NCBI GenBank assembly: GCA_958405565.1
Contig: CATYEN010000006.1
Coordinates: forward strand, 1 to 64,000
Length of the DNA stretch: 64,000 nucleotides
Source: an uncultured Collinsella sp.
GTDB lineage: Bacteria > Actinomycetota > Coriobacteriia > Coriobacteriales > Coriobacteriaceae
Direction of reading: 5' to 3'
Shown here: piece by piece, positions 9,378-17,172 of the stretch
Numbering within the stretch: position 1 is the stretch's first letter
Layout: every line of letters starts with the position of its first letter
Position numbers and translations under genes: made by a program
The notes under the pieces: model-generated
Databases searched by the model: none
Told to the model about the DNA's origin: nothing
The model's input: the letters and a program-made list of their open reading frames with translations, nothing else

Positions 9378-10307
9378 ATGAAAATTCCCGTAGATAAGCT
9401 GACCCGCGCTTTTAAGATGGGCGCGTCCGTTAAGAAGGATTCCGATACGCCGGTGCGCGTTTCGGTCTATCTGGATTCGTCCGCCTCGCGCTTTCTGGCC
9501 GAGACGGTGCGTGACGCCTTTGTGCCGCAGACGACCTCGGGCATTGTGCGCGTCGAGCGTCTGGGGGAGGAGCGAATTGCTCCAAAGACCGATACCGATG
9601 TGGTGCTGGTGCTCTCGTGTGGTTCCGACCGCTTGGAGAGTGCCGTGCAGGAGCTCGTGATCGCCGGCGCGCCCGTGTGCGTGCTTGCCGAGTCTGCTGT
9701 GGAGGTGCCGTTTATCGAGGAGTCCACGCCCATGCTCGGCGTTGTCGCGGCAACCGATAAGACGTATCTGCTCGAGACGCTTGCCCGCTGGATTCTCGAC
9801 CGCACCGACAAGGAAACGGCTTTTGCGGCGAACTTTGCCTTCATGCGCATCGCGGCGGCCAATCGTATCATCACCTCGTGCGCGCTCACCAATATGGCGA
9901 CTGGTGCGCTGGTGTTTTTGCCGGGCGCCGATTATCCCGTTATGGCGCTGGCGCAGGTGGGCATGCTCTTTGAGCTCGCTGCCGTCTTTGGACGCGGCAT
10001 TAAGCCCGAGCGCGGCTACGAGGTCGCGGGCGTGCTTGCTGGCGGTCTTGTGATCCGCGCGGTCACCCGCGCGCTCGTCAAGCAGACGCCGCATATTGGG
10101 TTTGCCGTCAAGGCGCTCACTGCTGCCGCGGGCACCTATGGCATGGGCCGTGCGCTCGTTTCGCTCTACGAGCGCGATGTTGACTACAGCCGTGCCAACG
10201 AGGTAGTCACTGCCACGTTCTCCCGCGTTCGCGATCTGGTGACCACGGTCGCGGGCGCTACCCGTCCTATGGCGTCCTACCAAGACGCATCCGATCTCGC
10301 TGCTTAG
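9378..10307 (+). CDS. DUF697 / YcjF-like membrane protein
   Basis: The N-terminal half (about residues 1-145) resembles a nucleotide-binding-like alpha/beta fold but shows no P-loop. The C-terminal half matches the DUF697 pattern seen in YcjF and GTPase-linked proteins: hydrophobic helices, then LPGADYPVMALAQVGMLFEL with the characteristic Ala-Gln-Val/Leu-x-Met, then paired glycine-rich helices. DUF697 proteins are inner-membrane and often linked to Era-like GTPases, but no GTPase is encoded beside it. It is the last gene before the radical-SAM pair, and its place after rodA hints at an envelope role. Function unknown. Confidence 0.7.
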   Translation: MKIPVDKLTRAFKMGASVKKDSDTPVRVSVYLDSSASRFLAETVRDAFVPQTTSGIVRVERLGEERIAPKTDTDVVLVLSCGSDRLESAVQELVIAGAPVCVLAESAVEVPFIEESTPMLGVVAATDKTYLLETLARWILDRTDKETAFAANFAFMRIAAANRIITSCALTNMATGALVFLPGADYPVMALAQVGMLFELAAVFGRGIKPERGYEVAGVLAGGLVIRAVTRALVKQTPHIGFAVKALTAAAGTYGMGRALVSLYERDVDYSRANEVVTATFSRVRDLVTTVAGATRPMASYQDASDLAA

Positions 10308-10317
10308 GGGTTTTCCG

Positions 10318-12195
10318 TTGCGCGTTCCGTATCAAGACTGTTTTCATTTAATTGAGCCGCTGCTCGCCAAGGTCGAGAAGCCGAGCCGCTATATCGATCA
10401 CGAGTGGGGCACGCTTTCAAAGGCCGATGCCGACTACCGTTGCTGCCTGATCTATCCGGATGTGTACGAGGTTGGTTTGCCCAACCAGGGCATCGCCATC
10501 CTCTACAACATTCTTAACCAGGCCGAGGGCATCTCCTGCGAGCGTGGCTATGTGCCGTGGCCCGATATGGGTGACGCCATGCGCGAGGCGGGTATTCCGC
10601 TTCTGTCGCTCGAAGGTGCTGCCCCCGTCGCATCGTTTGATATCGTCGGTCTGCATGTGCCGCACGAGATGGCGGTGACGAACTTCCTCGAGGCTCTCGA
10701 CCTCGCTGGCATTCCGCTGTTAGCGGCCGACCGAGGCGAAGACGACCCCATCATCATCGCTGGTGGTCCTTCGGTGTACAACCCCGAGCCGTATGCGGCC
10801 TTCTTCGATGTTATCCTCATCGGTGAGGGTGAGGAATCGCTGCTCGAGACCTGCCAGCTGCATCGCCGCCTGCGTGACGAAGGAGTCCCGCGTGCGCAGA
10901 TCGTTGAGCAGCTTGCATCCATTGCCGGCAACTATGTGCCGTCGCTCTATGAGGTTCGTCACGACGAGCCCTGCTCGCCGCATGGCTACACCGTGCCGCG
11001 TGAGGGCAAGGATGCTCCGACCGTGGTCTACAAGCGCGTCGTCGAGGATTTCGGCGCCACGAATCCGCTGTCGCAGTCGTGCGTACCCTATGCGCAGCTG
11101 GTCCACGACCGCCTGTCTATCGAGATTCTGCGCGGCTGCGCCCGCGGCTGTCGTTTTTGCCAGGCCGGCATGACGTATCGCCCGGTGCGCGAGCGCTCGG
11201 CCGACCAGATCGTCTCGTCGGTGATTCAGGGTCTGGAAAAGACCGGCTATGACGAGGTGTCGCTGACCTCGCTCTCTACGACCGACCACTCCTGCATTCG
11301 CGACGTGCTCGGCAGGCTCAACCGTCGCCTGGAGGATACGGGTATTCGCGTGTCTATTCCGTCGCAGCGCCTGGATTCGTTTGGTGTGGATATGGCCGAG
11401 TCGGTCGCCGGCGAAAAGAAAGGCGGCCTGACGTTCGCGCCCGAGGCCGGCAGCCAGCGCATGCGCGACATCATTAACAAGAACGTGACCGAGGAGGACC
11501 TGGACCGTGCGGCCAAGGCGGCCTTCGAGGCCGGCTGGAACCGCATGAAGCTCTACTTCATGATGGGCCTTCCCGGCGAGCGCGACGAGGACATCGTGGC
11601 CATCGCCAATCTGGCCGATCATGTGCTGGAGCTCGGTCGTTCCGTAGTGCCCAAGGCTCGTCGCGGCTCGATCTCGGTGTCTATCTCGGTTTCGGTCTTT
11701 ATCCCCAAGGCTGCCACGCCGTTCCAGTGGTGCCCGCAGCTCGACTACGACGACGTCAAACGTCGCCAGAAGCTGCTTGTCACGAGTGTGCGCAACCGTG
11801 CCGTCCGCGTGCATTACCACGATGCCGAGACCTCGCTCATCGAGGCCGCGCTGTCCCGCGCCGGTCGTGACATGACGCCCGTCATCATCGATGCTTGGCG
11901 CGCGGGCTCTCGCTTTGACGCCTGGGTAGAGCATTTCTCGCTCGATAACTGGAAGGAGGCTGCTGCCAAAAACGGCATCGACCTCAATGAGCTCGTGCAC
12001 CTGCCCTACGAGTTGGACTGGCGCCTGCCGTGGGAGCACGTGAGCCCCGGCTGCACGCGCGGCTTCCTCGAGCGCGAGTACCGTCGCTCGCTCGAGGGTG
12101 TCACGACTCCCGACTGCACCCGCACGTCGTGCACCGGCTGCGGAATCTGCCCCACGCTCCACGCCAAGAATGTATTGATGGGTGATCGCGCATGA
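10318..12195 (+). CDS. B12-binding-like radical SAM protein (TIGR03960 type)
   Basis: The radical SAM cluster motif is CARGCRFC (CxxxCxxC) near residue 280. It is preceded by a Rossmann-like region with YPDVYEVGLPNQG and GLHVPHEMAVTN, typical of the B12-binding-like N-terminus. C-terminal Cys residues (CTGCGICP) may bind a further Fe-S cluster. The start is TTG. The gene overlaps the next by 4 nt (ATGA). In many bacteria this pair sits upstream of rng/rplU; here rplU follows directly and RNase G is absent. The modification performed is unknown, though a translation or RNA role is often proposed from context. Confidence 0.85.
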   Translation: MRVPYQDCFHLIEPLLAKVEKPSRYIDHEWGTLSKADADYRCCLIYPDVYEVGLPNQGIAILYNILNQAEGISCERGYVPWPDMGDAMREAGIPLLSLEGAAPVASFDIVGLHVPHEMAVTNFLEALDLAGIPLLAADRGEDDPIIIAGGPSVYNPEPYAAFFDVILIGEGEESLLETCQLHRRLRDEGVPRAQIVEQLASIAGNYVPSLYEVRHDEPCSPHGYTVPREGKDAPTVVYKRVVEDFGATNPLSQSCVPYAQLVHDRLSIEILRGCARGCRFCQAGMTYRPVRERSADQIVSSVIQGLEKTGYDEVSLTSLSTTDHSCIRDVLGRLNRRLEDTGIRVSIPSQRLDSFGVDMAESVAGEKKGGLTFAPEAGSQRMRDIINKNVTEEDLDRAAKAAFEAGWNRMKLYFMMGLPGERDEDIVAIANLADHVLELGRSVVPKARRGSISVSISVSVFIPKAATPFQWCPQLDYDDVKRRQKLLVTSVRNRAVRVHYHDAETSLIEAALSRAGRDMTPVIIDAWRAGSRFDAWVEHFSLDNWKEAAAKNGIDLNELVHLPYELDWRLPWEHVSPGCTRGFLEREYRRSLEGVTTPDCTRTSCTGCGICPTLHAKNVLMGDRA

Positions 12196-13004
12196 GTGAG
12201 CGCCTGACCGACAACCCCACGCTCTTTAGGCTTCGTGTTCGCTATGGCAAACGCGATCGCCTTAAGTACCTGGGCCATCTCGAAGTAATCCATACCATTG
12301 AGCGCATCGTGCGCCGTGCGGGACTTCCCTATGCCGTCACGCAGGGTTTCTCTCCTCACATGCGCGTGGGCTTCTCTTCGGCGCTACCGGTGGGTACGTC
12401 GTCGACCTGCGAGTGGTATGACCTGTTTATGACCGAGTTCGTGGCGCTCGACGAGGCGTTTGGGCGCCTGGCTGCGGCCTCTCCGGCCGATCTGGCACCC
12501 ATCGAGGCGGCGTACATCGACGTGCGCACGCCGGCGTTGACGGCGCAGCTCACGCGCTTGTCGTATCGCATTGATTTGCACTTGGATCCCGAGGCGCCCG
12601 TAAGCGCCGACGAGGTGCGTCGTGCGATCGACACGCTGCGCGCGGACCATGGCATCGACTACGCGCGCGGAAAAAAGAGCAAGCGCTTGGATTTGGATCA
12701 CACGCTCGTGGGCTATGAGCTCACGGCGGGGGAGCGCCCGGACCATTTAGTGCTCATGCTCGACACCCATGCCGATAACGAGGGCTCCATGCGTCCGGAA
12801 ATTTTGCTTTCTGCAGCTGATGTTTTGTTGCAGGGCTTGACCCCGGGCGTGGATGCACCTATTGTTTCCACCGGTATGCAAGACCTCGTGACCATCTGCT
12901 CCTACGATGTCGAGCGTCAGAATCAAGCATGCGAGGACGACGAGGGCCGACTCGTCAGCCCCATACCTGTGCGAACTTGTGGATTTGCTCCACATACTCG
13001 TTGA
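12192..13004 (+). CDS. radical-SAM-linked DUF2344 protein (TIGR03936 type)
   Basis: The protein has 270 residues with the family opening R-x-R-Y-x-K-x-x-x-L-K-Y-L-G-H-L-E and a GFSPHMR motif. It is the constant partner of the preceding radical SAM enzyme and is fused to it in some genomes. Translation is coupled through the ATGA overlap. It has no Fe-S motif of its own and may supply substrate binding. The last about 30 residues look unconserved. Confidence 0.85.
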   Translation: MSERLTDNPTLFRLRVRYGKRDRLKYLGHLEVIHTIERIVRRAGLPYAVTQGFSPHMRVGFSSALPVGTSSTCEWYDLFMTEFVALDEAFGRLAAASPADLAPIEAAYIDVRTPALTAQLTRLSYRIDLHLDPEAPVSADEVRRAIDTLRADHGIDYARGKKSKRLDLDHTLVGYELTAGERPDHLVLMLDTHADNEGSMRPEILLSAADVLLQGLTPGVDAPIVSTGMQDLVTICSYDVERQNQACEDDEGRLVSPIPVRTCGFAPHTR

Positions 13005-13029
13005 CGGGGGTATTTTCGCCTGCTACTAT
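13001..13029 (+). promoter_or_regulatory. sigma70 promoter for rplU-rpmA
   Basis: TTGACG and TACTAT are separated by exactly 17 bp, one of the best promoters in the window. The -35 overlaps the last codons of the DUF2344 gene, so rplU has its own transcription start. Confidence 0.75.
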
Positions 13030-13071
13030 ATTCGGCTGTTGCACTAACTGATGCATGAAGGGCAAGTAAAC

Positions 13072-13446
13072 ATGTACGCAATCGTTAACACGGGCGGCAA
13101 GCAGTACAAGGTCGCCACCGACGATGTCATCACCGTCGAGAAGATCGAGGGCAATGAGGGCGACAAGGTCACCCTGCCGGTCATCTTCCTCAACGATGGT
13201 AAGAAGATCGTCACCGATCCCGACAAGCTGGCCAAGGCCAAGGTTACCGCTCAGATCGTTGAGCAGTTCAAGGGCGAGAAGCAGCTGGTCTTCAAGTTCC
13301 ACAAGCGTAAGCGCTATCGTCGTCTGAAGGGTCACCGTCAGCAGCTCACCAAGCTGAAGATCGTGAAGGTTCAGGCTACCTCCCGCGCCAAGAAGGCTGT
13401 CAAGGCAGAGGCTGAGGCTGTTGCCGAGGCTCCCGTCGCCGAGTAG
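13072..13446 (+). CDS. rplU: 50S ribosomal protein L21
   Basis: The sequence begins MYAIVNTGGKQYKV, the standard L21 start, and the RNA-binding FKFHKRKRYRR block is intact. I chose ATG 13072, with GAAGGGCAAG upstream, over an in-frame ATG at 13051. The C-terminus carries about 20 extra residues rich in Ala, Lys and Glu beyond the usual end. Confidence 0.97.
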   Translation: MYAIVNTGGKQYKVATDDVITVEKIEGNEGDKVTLPVIFLNDGKKIVTDPDKLAKAKVTAQIVEQFKGEKQLVFKFHKRKRYRRLKGHRQQLTKLKIVKVQATSRAKKAVKAEAEAVAEAPVAE

Positions 13447-13479
13447 ATTACACTCGTAACGAAAGAGTAGGTATACACA

Positions 13480-13737
13480 ATGGCACACAAAAAAGGACTC
13501 GGTTCCTCCCGTAATGGCCGTGACTCCCGCGGTCAGCGCCTTGGCACGAAGCGCTATGCCGGCCAGACGGTAACCACGGGCACGATTCTCGTCCGTCAGC
13601 ACGGCACTCACATCCACCCGGGTGAGAACGTTGGCCGTGGCAAGGACGATACGCTGTTCGCGCTGGTCGACGGTACCGTTGAGTTCCACAAGGGTATCAA
13701 GCACAGGGTCAGCGTACGCCCGCTCGCGAACGCGTAA
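13480..13737 (+). CDS. rpmA: 50S ribosomal protein L27
   Basis: MAHKKGLGSSRNGRDS is the canonical L27 N-terminus reaching toward the peptidyl-transferase centre; there is no Firmicutes-type cleaved extension. The 85 residues are normal. It is 33 nt downstream of rplU in the same transcript. Confidence 0.98.
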   Translation: MAHKKGLGSSRNGRDSRGQRLGTKRYAGQTVTTGTILVRQHGTHIHPGENVGRGKDDTLFALVDGTVEFHKGIKHRVSVRPLANA

Positions 13738-13762
13738 TTCATCCTTCATAGAGCACATATGT

Positions 13763-13806
13763 GGGAGGCACTTGAGTTTTAGGATTCAAGGGTCTCCCTC
13801 TTTTTG
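13763..13806 (+). terminator. terminator-like hairpin between rpmA and obgE
   Basis: GGGAG pairs with CTCCC, with an inner CTTGA/TCAAG stem, followed by TCTTTTT. The obgE ribosome site follows at once, so this probably lowers read-through into obgE rather than ending the operon completely. Confidence 0.65.
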
Positions 13807-13821
13807 TAGGAGGCGATTCTG

Positions 13822-15288
13822 TTGTCACAGTTCACCGATATCAGCCGCATTAACGTGTGCGGCGGCGACGGCGGAGCCGGATGCATGTCGTTTAGGCGCG
13901 AGGCATTTGTCCCCAAGGGCGGCCCCGATGGCGGCGACGGCGGTCGTGGCGGCAATGTCGTCATCCAGGCCGATGCTCGGCTGTCTTCGTTGATCGATTA
14001 CCGCTTTAAGCATCACTTCCGCGCCGAACGCGGCACGCACGGGCAGGGTGCCCGTCGTAACGGTAAGAGCGGCGAGGACCTGATCCTGAAGGTTCCCATG
14101 GGCACCGTGGTGCGCGAGCTCGACCCCGAGACGCAGACCCCGATGTTCGAGATTGCCGACCTGGTGCACGATGGCGAGCGCGTTGTCGTGGCGCCCGGCG
14201 GTGCCGGTGGCCTGGGCAACACGCACTTTGTGACGTCGGTGCGCCGCGCGCCCGCGTTCGCACAGCTGGGCGAACCGGCCGAGGAGCACTGGATTGAGCT
14301 TGAGATGAAGCTTATGGCCGATGCCGCGCTCGTGGGCTTTCCCTCGGTGGGTAAGTCTTCGCTCATCGCGCGCATGAGTGCCGCCCGTCCCAAGATCGCC
14401 GACTATCCGTTTACCACGCTCGTGCCGAACCTCGGCATGGTGCGTGCCGGTGAGTATTCTTACGTCGTTGCCGACGTTCCTGGTTTGATCGAGGGCGCGA
14501 GCGAGGGCAAGGGCCTGGGCCACCAGTTCCTGCGCCACATCGAGCGTACGGCCCTGATCATGCATGTCGTCGACATGACGGGCGGTTTTGAGGATCGCGA
14601 CCCGGTTGAGGATTACCGCATCATCAACCGTGAGCTCGAGCAGTATGGCGCCGAGCTCTCGGAGCGTCCGCAGATCGTCGTCGCCAACAAGTGCGATGCG
14701 CCGGGCACGGCCGACAAGATTGCCGACCTTAAGCGTGCGGCACTCGACGACGGCCATATGTTCTTTGCCGTGTCCGCCGTGACGGGCGCCGGCCTCAACA
14801 CGCTGATGCTTGCCGTGGGCGAGCAGGTGGCTAAGCTTCGCGCCGAGCTGGCGGTCTCCGATGAGCCGGTCGATCTGCGCGACGAGGAGTGGGAACGCCG
14901 CCGTCTGCAGCGCGAGAAGCGTTTCCGCATTGTCCAGGAAGAGCCCGGTGCCTTCCGCGTGGTCGGTCGTGCCATCGAGCGCATGGTCATCCAGACCGAC
15001 TGGGAAAACGAGGAAGCCGTCATCTACCTGCAGCACAAGTTTGCGCGTATGGGTGTTGATGACGCGCTCGAGAAGGCCGGTTGCCGTGCGGGCGACGAAG
15101 TCCGCATTTGCCAGCGCGCCTTTGACTTTGAGGGCGCTGAGGACTTCTCGGAGTACGAGGAGCTCGAGGACGCTGGCGAGGACGTTGCCGTTGAGGCCAT
15201 TGACGTGGCCGACGCTGCGGATGAGGGCGTCGAGGTTGTCGATGCGGCGGATGCCGCGGACGATGCCGAGACCTCGGAGGGCGAGTAA
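13822..15288 (+). CDS. obgE: GTPase Obg (ObgE/CgtA)
   Basis: Obg is an essential GTPase of late 50S assembly and stress control. The order is a glycine-rich Obg fold (about 1-157), a G domain with P-loop GFPSVGKSS, switch DVPGLIEGASEGKGLG and NKCD, then the OCT domain (about 345-430). The last about 55 residues are a very acidic Ala/Asp/Glu tail. The start is TTG with a perfect AGGAGG 8 nt upstream. It sits after rplU-rpmA as in most bacteria. Confidence 0.97.
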   Translation: MSQFTDISRINVCGGDGGAGCMSFRREAFVPKGGPDGGDGGRGGNVVIQADARLSSLIDYRFKHHFRAERGTHGQGARRNGKSGEDLILKVPMGTVVRELDPETQTPMFEIADLVHDGERVVVAPGGAGGLGNTHFVTSVRRAPAFAQLGEPAEEHWIELEMKLMADAALVGFPSVGKSSLIARMSAARPKIADYPFTTLVPNLGMVRAGEYSYVVADVPGLIEGASEGKGLGHQFLRHIERTALIMHVVDMTGGFEDRDPVEDYRIINRELEQYGAELSERPQIVVANKCDAPGTADKIADLKRAALDDGHMFFAVSAVTGAGLNTLMLAVGEQVAKLRAELAVSDEPVDLRDEEWERRRLQREKRFRIVQEEPGAFRVVGRAIERMVIQTDWENEEAVIYLQHKFARMGVDDALEKAGCRAGDEVRICQRAFDFEGAEDFSEYEELEDAGEDVAVEAIDVADAADEGVEVVDAADAADDAETSEGE

Positions 15289-15291
15289 GCC

Positions 15292-15969
15292 ATGTCGCTG
15301 CGCGGTGGAATCGGTTTGCCCGAGCTGCCCATAAAAGAGGGCAAAGAGTTTCGGCTTGGCATTATGGGCGGCACATTCGACCCGATTCATTACGGGCACC
15401 TGGTGACTGCCGAGCAGGCGCGCGAGTCGCTCGACTTGGACGCTGTGCTCTTTATGCCGGCGGGCTCTCCTGCCTTTAAGCTTGACAAGCCGGTGACGCC
15501 TGCCGAGGACCGTTATGCCATGACGGTCCTCGCCACCGCCGCGAACCCGGCCTTTTTGGCGAGCCGGTTCGAGATTGACCGTCCGGGCGTAACCTATACG
15601 GCCGATACGCTTCATGCCCTTCGCGACTTTTACCCGCCGCAGGTAAAGCTCTACTTTATTACGGGCGCCGACGCGATTATCGATATTGTGACCTGGCATG
15701 ATGCCGAGCGAATCGCTGAGCTTGCTACCTTTATTGCGGCGACGCGACCGGGTTTTGATATCGATACGGCGCGTGCCCGAATCAAAGAGTCGGGGCTGCC
15801 GTTCGATGTGCGCTATATTCAGATTCCGGCGCTGGCGATCAGCTCGACGAACATTCGTAAGCGAGTTGCCCGCGGCATGAGCGTGCGCTATCTTACGAGC
15901 GAGTCTGTGCTCGGCTACATTCGCAAGCGCAGTTTGTATGTCGATCTGGGTCAAGAAGATTTTGAGTGA
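15292..15969 (+). CDS. nadD: nicotinate-nucleotide adenylyltransferase
   Basis: NadD adenylates nicotinate mononucleotide to deamido-NAD. The nucleotidyltransferase motif GGTFDPIHYGHL and the C-terminal SSTNIRKR are intact. At 225 residues it is slightly longer than usual because of about 18 N-terminal residues. Its stop overlaps the start of yqeK, so the two are translationally coupled. Confidence 0.95.
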   Translation: MSLRGGIGLPELPIKEGKEFRLGIMGGTFDPIHYGHLVTAEQARESLDLDAVLFMPAGSPAFKLDKPVTPAEDRYAMTVLATAANPAFLASRFEIDRPGVTYTADTLHALRDFYPPQVKLYFITGADAIIDIVTWHDAERIAELATFIAATRPGFDIDTARARIKESGLPFDVRYIQIPALAISSTNIRKRVARGMSVRYLTSESVLGYIRKRSLYVDLGQEDFE

Positions 15970-16589
15970 TGGGGGCTACGTTGTCGGTAGAGGATCAGTT
16001 TGAGGGCGATGAGCGCGCGCTGCTCAAGCGCATTCAAGAGCTGCTTGATGTTCGCATGAAAGATAAGCGCAAGCGCTATGTGCATTCGCTGGGTGTTGCC
16101 GAGACCGCACTTCATCTGGCCGAGGTCTACGGCGTTGACCGCTTTGATGCCGCTGCCGCCGGCTTAATTCACGACTGGGACAAGGTGCTTTCCGATGACG
16201 AGCTCGTGGCCCGCGCGCTTCACTATGGCATCAAGGTTGCCGGCTCTCCTTCCGCCGCGACGCCGCTTTTGCATGGCCCTGTTGCCGCCTATGAGCTTCC
16301 GCAACTTTTCCCCGAGCTGTCGCCGGCCGTTTTCCAGGCTGTCGACCGTCACACCGTGGGTGCCTGCGACATGACGCCGCTCGATATGGTGGTCTTTGTG
16401 GCCGATGCCATCGAGCCCAACCGCCACGGCGACTATGCCCATGCGCTGCGCAAGATGGTGGGGAAGTCCTCGCTCGACGACTTGTTCTTCTCCTGTTTTG
16501 CGCAGGGTCTGGTCTATGTGATCCAGTCCGGGCGCTATCTTTATCCCACGGCTATTACGATTTACAACCATTACGCCCAGTTGCGCTAG
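15966..16589 (+). CDS. yqeK: YqeK-like HD-domain hydrolase
   Basis: The HD-superfamily metal ligands are visible as VHSLGVAE, GLIHDWDK and HGPVAA, with DAIEPNR near the end. YqeK homologues hydrolyse diadenosine tetraphosphate symmetrically, which fits its place after nadD. The GTG start overlaps the nadD stop; ATG 3 nt later and TTG 15 nt later are alternatives. Confidence 0.9.
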   Translation: MMGATLSVEDQFEGDERALLKRIQELLDVRMKDKRKRYVHSLGVAETALHLAEVYGVDRFDAAAAGLIHDWDKVLSDDELVARALHYGIKVAGSPSAATPLLHGPVAAYELPQLFPELSPAVFQAVDRHTVGACDMTPLDMVVFVADAIEPNRHGDYAHALRKMVGKSSLDDLFFSCFAQGLVYVIQSGRYLYPTAITIYNHYAQLR

Positions 16590-16617
16590 CTCGGGTGTGT
16601 CCAGAAAGAGGTATTCC

Positions 16618-17073
16618 ATGGCCGACGAGACCATGACTGACGAGCAGATTCTTGAAGGTGTGGAGCACAAGAGCTTCGCCGCCACGTCCGACCGTACCGC
16701 CGCCTCGCTGTCCGCGAGCGGTGTCGCCGCCGAGGATGTCGCCCGCGCCGCCGCGCAGGCCGCCTACGACAAGAAGGGCGAGGACGTGCAGGTGCTCGAC
16801 CTGACCGAGCTTTCCGATGTGTGCGACTACTTTGTGATTGCCACCGGTACCAACAACCGCCAGGTCGATTCGATCGTCGATGAGATCGAGGAGAAGGTCG
16901 CCGAGGCTTGCGGCGAGCATCCGTTCTCCATCGAGGGCCGCGAGCAGAAGACCTGGATGCTCATGGACTACGGCTCGGTCGTCGTCCATGTCTTTACTCT
17001 CGAGGCGCGCGAATTCTACCGCCTAGAAAAGCTCTGGGGTGACGCCCTCCAGCTTCCCCTCGACCTCCTCTAG
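16618..17073 (+). CDS. rsfS: ribosomal silencing factor RsfS
   Basis: This RsfS/Iojap protein binds L14 and blocks subunit joining under starvation. The diagnostic stretch is DVCDYFVIATGTNNRQV, followed by W-M-L-M-D-Y-G-S-V-V-V-H-V-F. About 50 N-terminal residues precede the domain and look variable. I chose ATG 16618 after AAGAGG instead of a GTG 21 nt upstream. It ends the obg-nadD-yqeK group. Confidence 0.94.
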   Translation: MADETMTDEQILEGVEHKSFAATSDRTAASLSASGVAAEDVARAAAQAAYDKKGEDVQVLDLTELSDVCDYFVIATGTNNRQVDSIVDEIEEKVAEACGEHPFSIEGREQKTWMLMDYGSVVVHVFTLEAREFYRLEKLWGDALQLPLDLL

Positions 17074-17074
17074 C

Positions 17075-17106
17075 AGCTCATTTGATACGGGGCTTTTTAG
17101 CTAGCC
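17075..17106 (+). repeat. dispersed 3'-end repeat, copy A
   Basis: AGCTCATTTGATACGGGG then CTTTTTAGCTAGCC starts immediately after the rsfS stop codon. It matches, with few differences, the repeat after the PPDK-regulator gene at 25098-25161. Confidence 0.55.
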
Positions 17107-17117
17107 TCGCGCATTTC

Positions 17118-17160
17118 GCCGGGCGGTTGCGGTTTTCCGTACCTGCCCGGCTTTCTTTTT
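17118..17160 (+). terminator. intrinsic terminator after rsfS
   Basis: GCCGGGC and GCCCGGC form the stem base with further pairing inside (CGG/CCG), followed by TTTCTTTTT. It lies between the convergent rsfS and dinB genes. Confidence 0.8.
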
Positions 17161-17172
17161 GCCCAAAGGCGA

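Noticed and set aside
13825..15954. Minus-strand frame opposite obgE and nadD
   Set aside because: Both plus-strand genes are intact and conserved; no independent support for an antisense gene.
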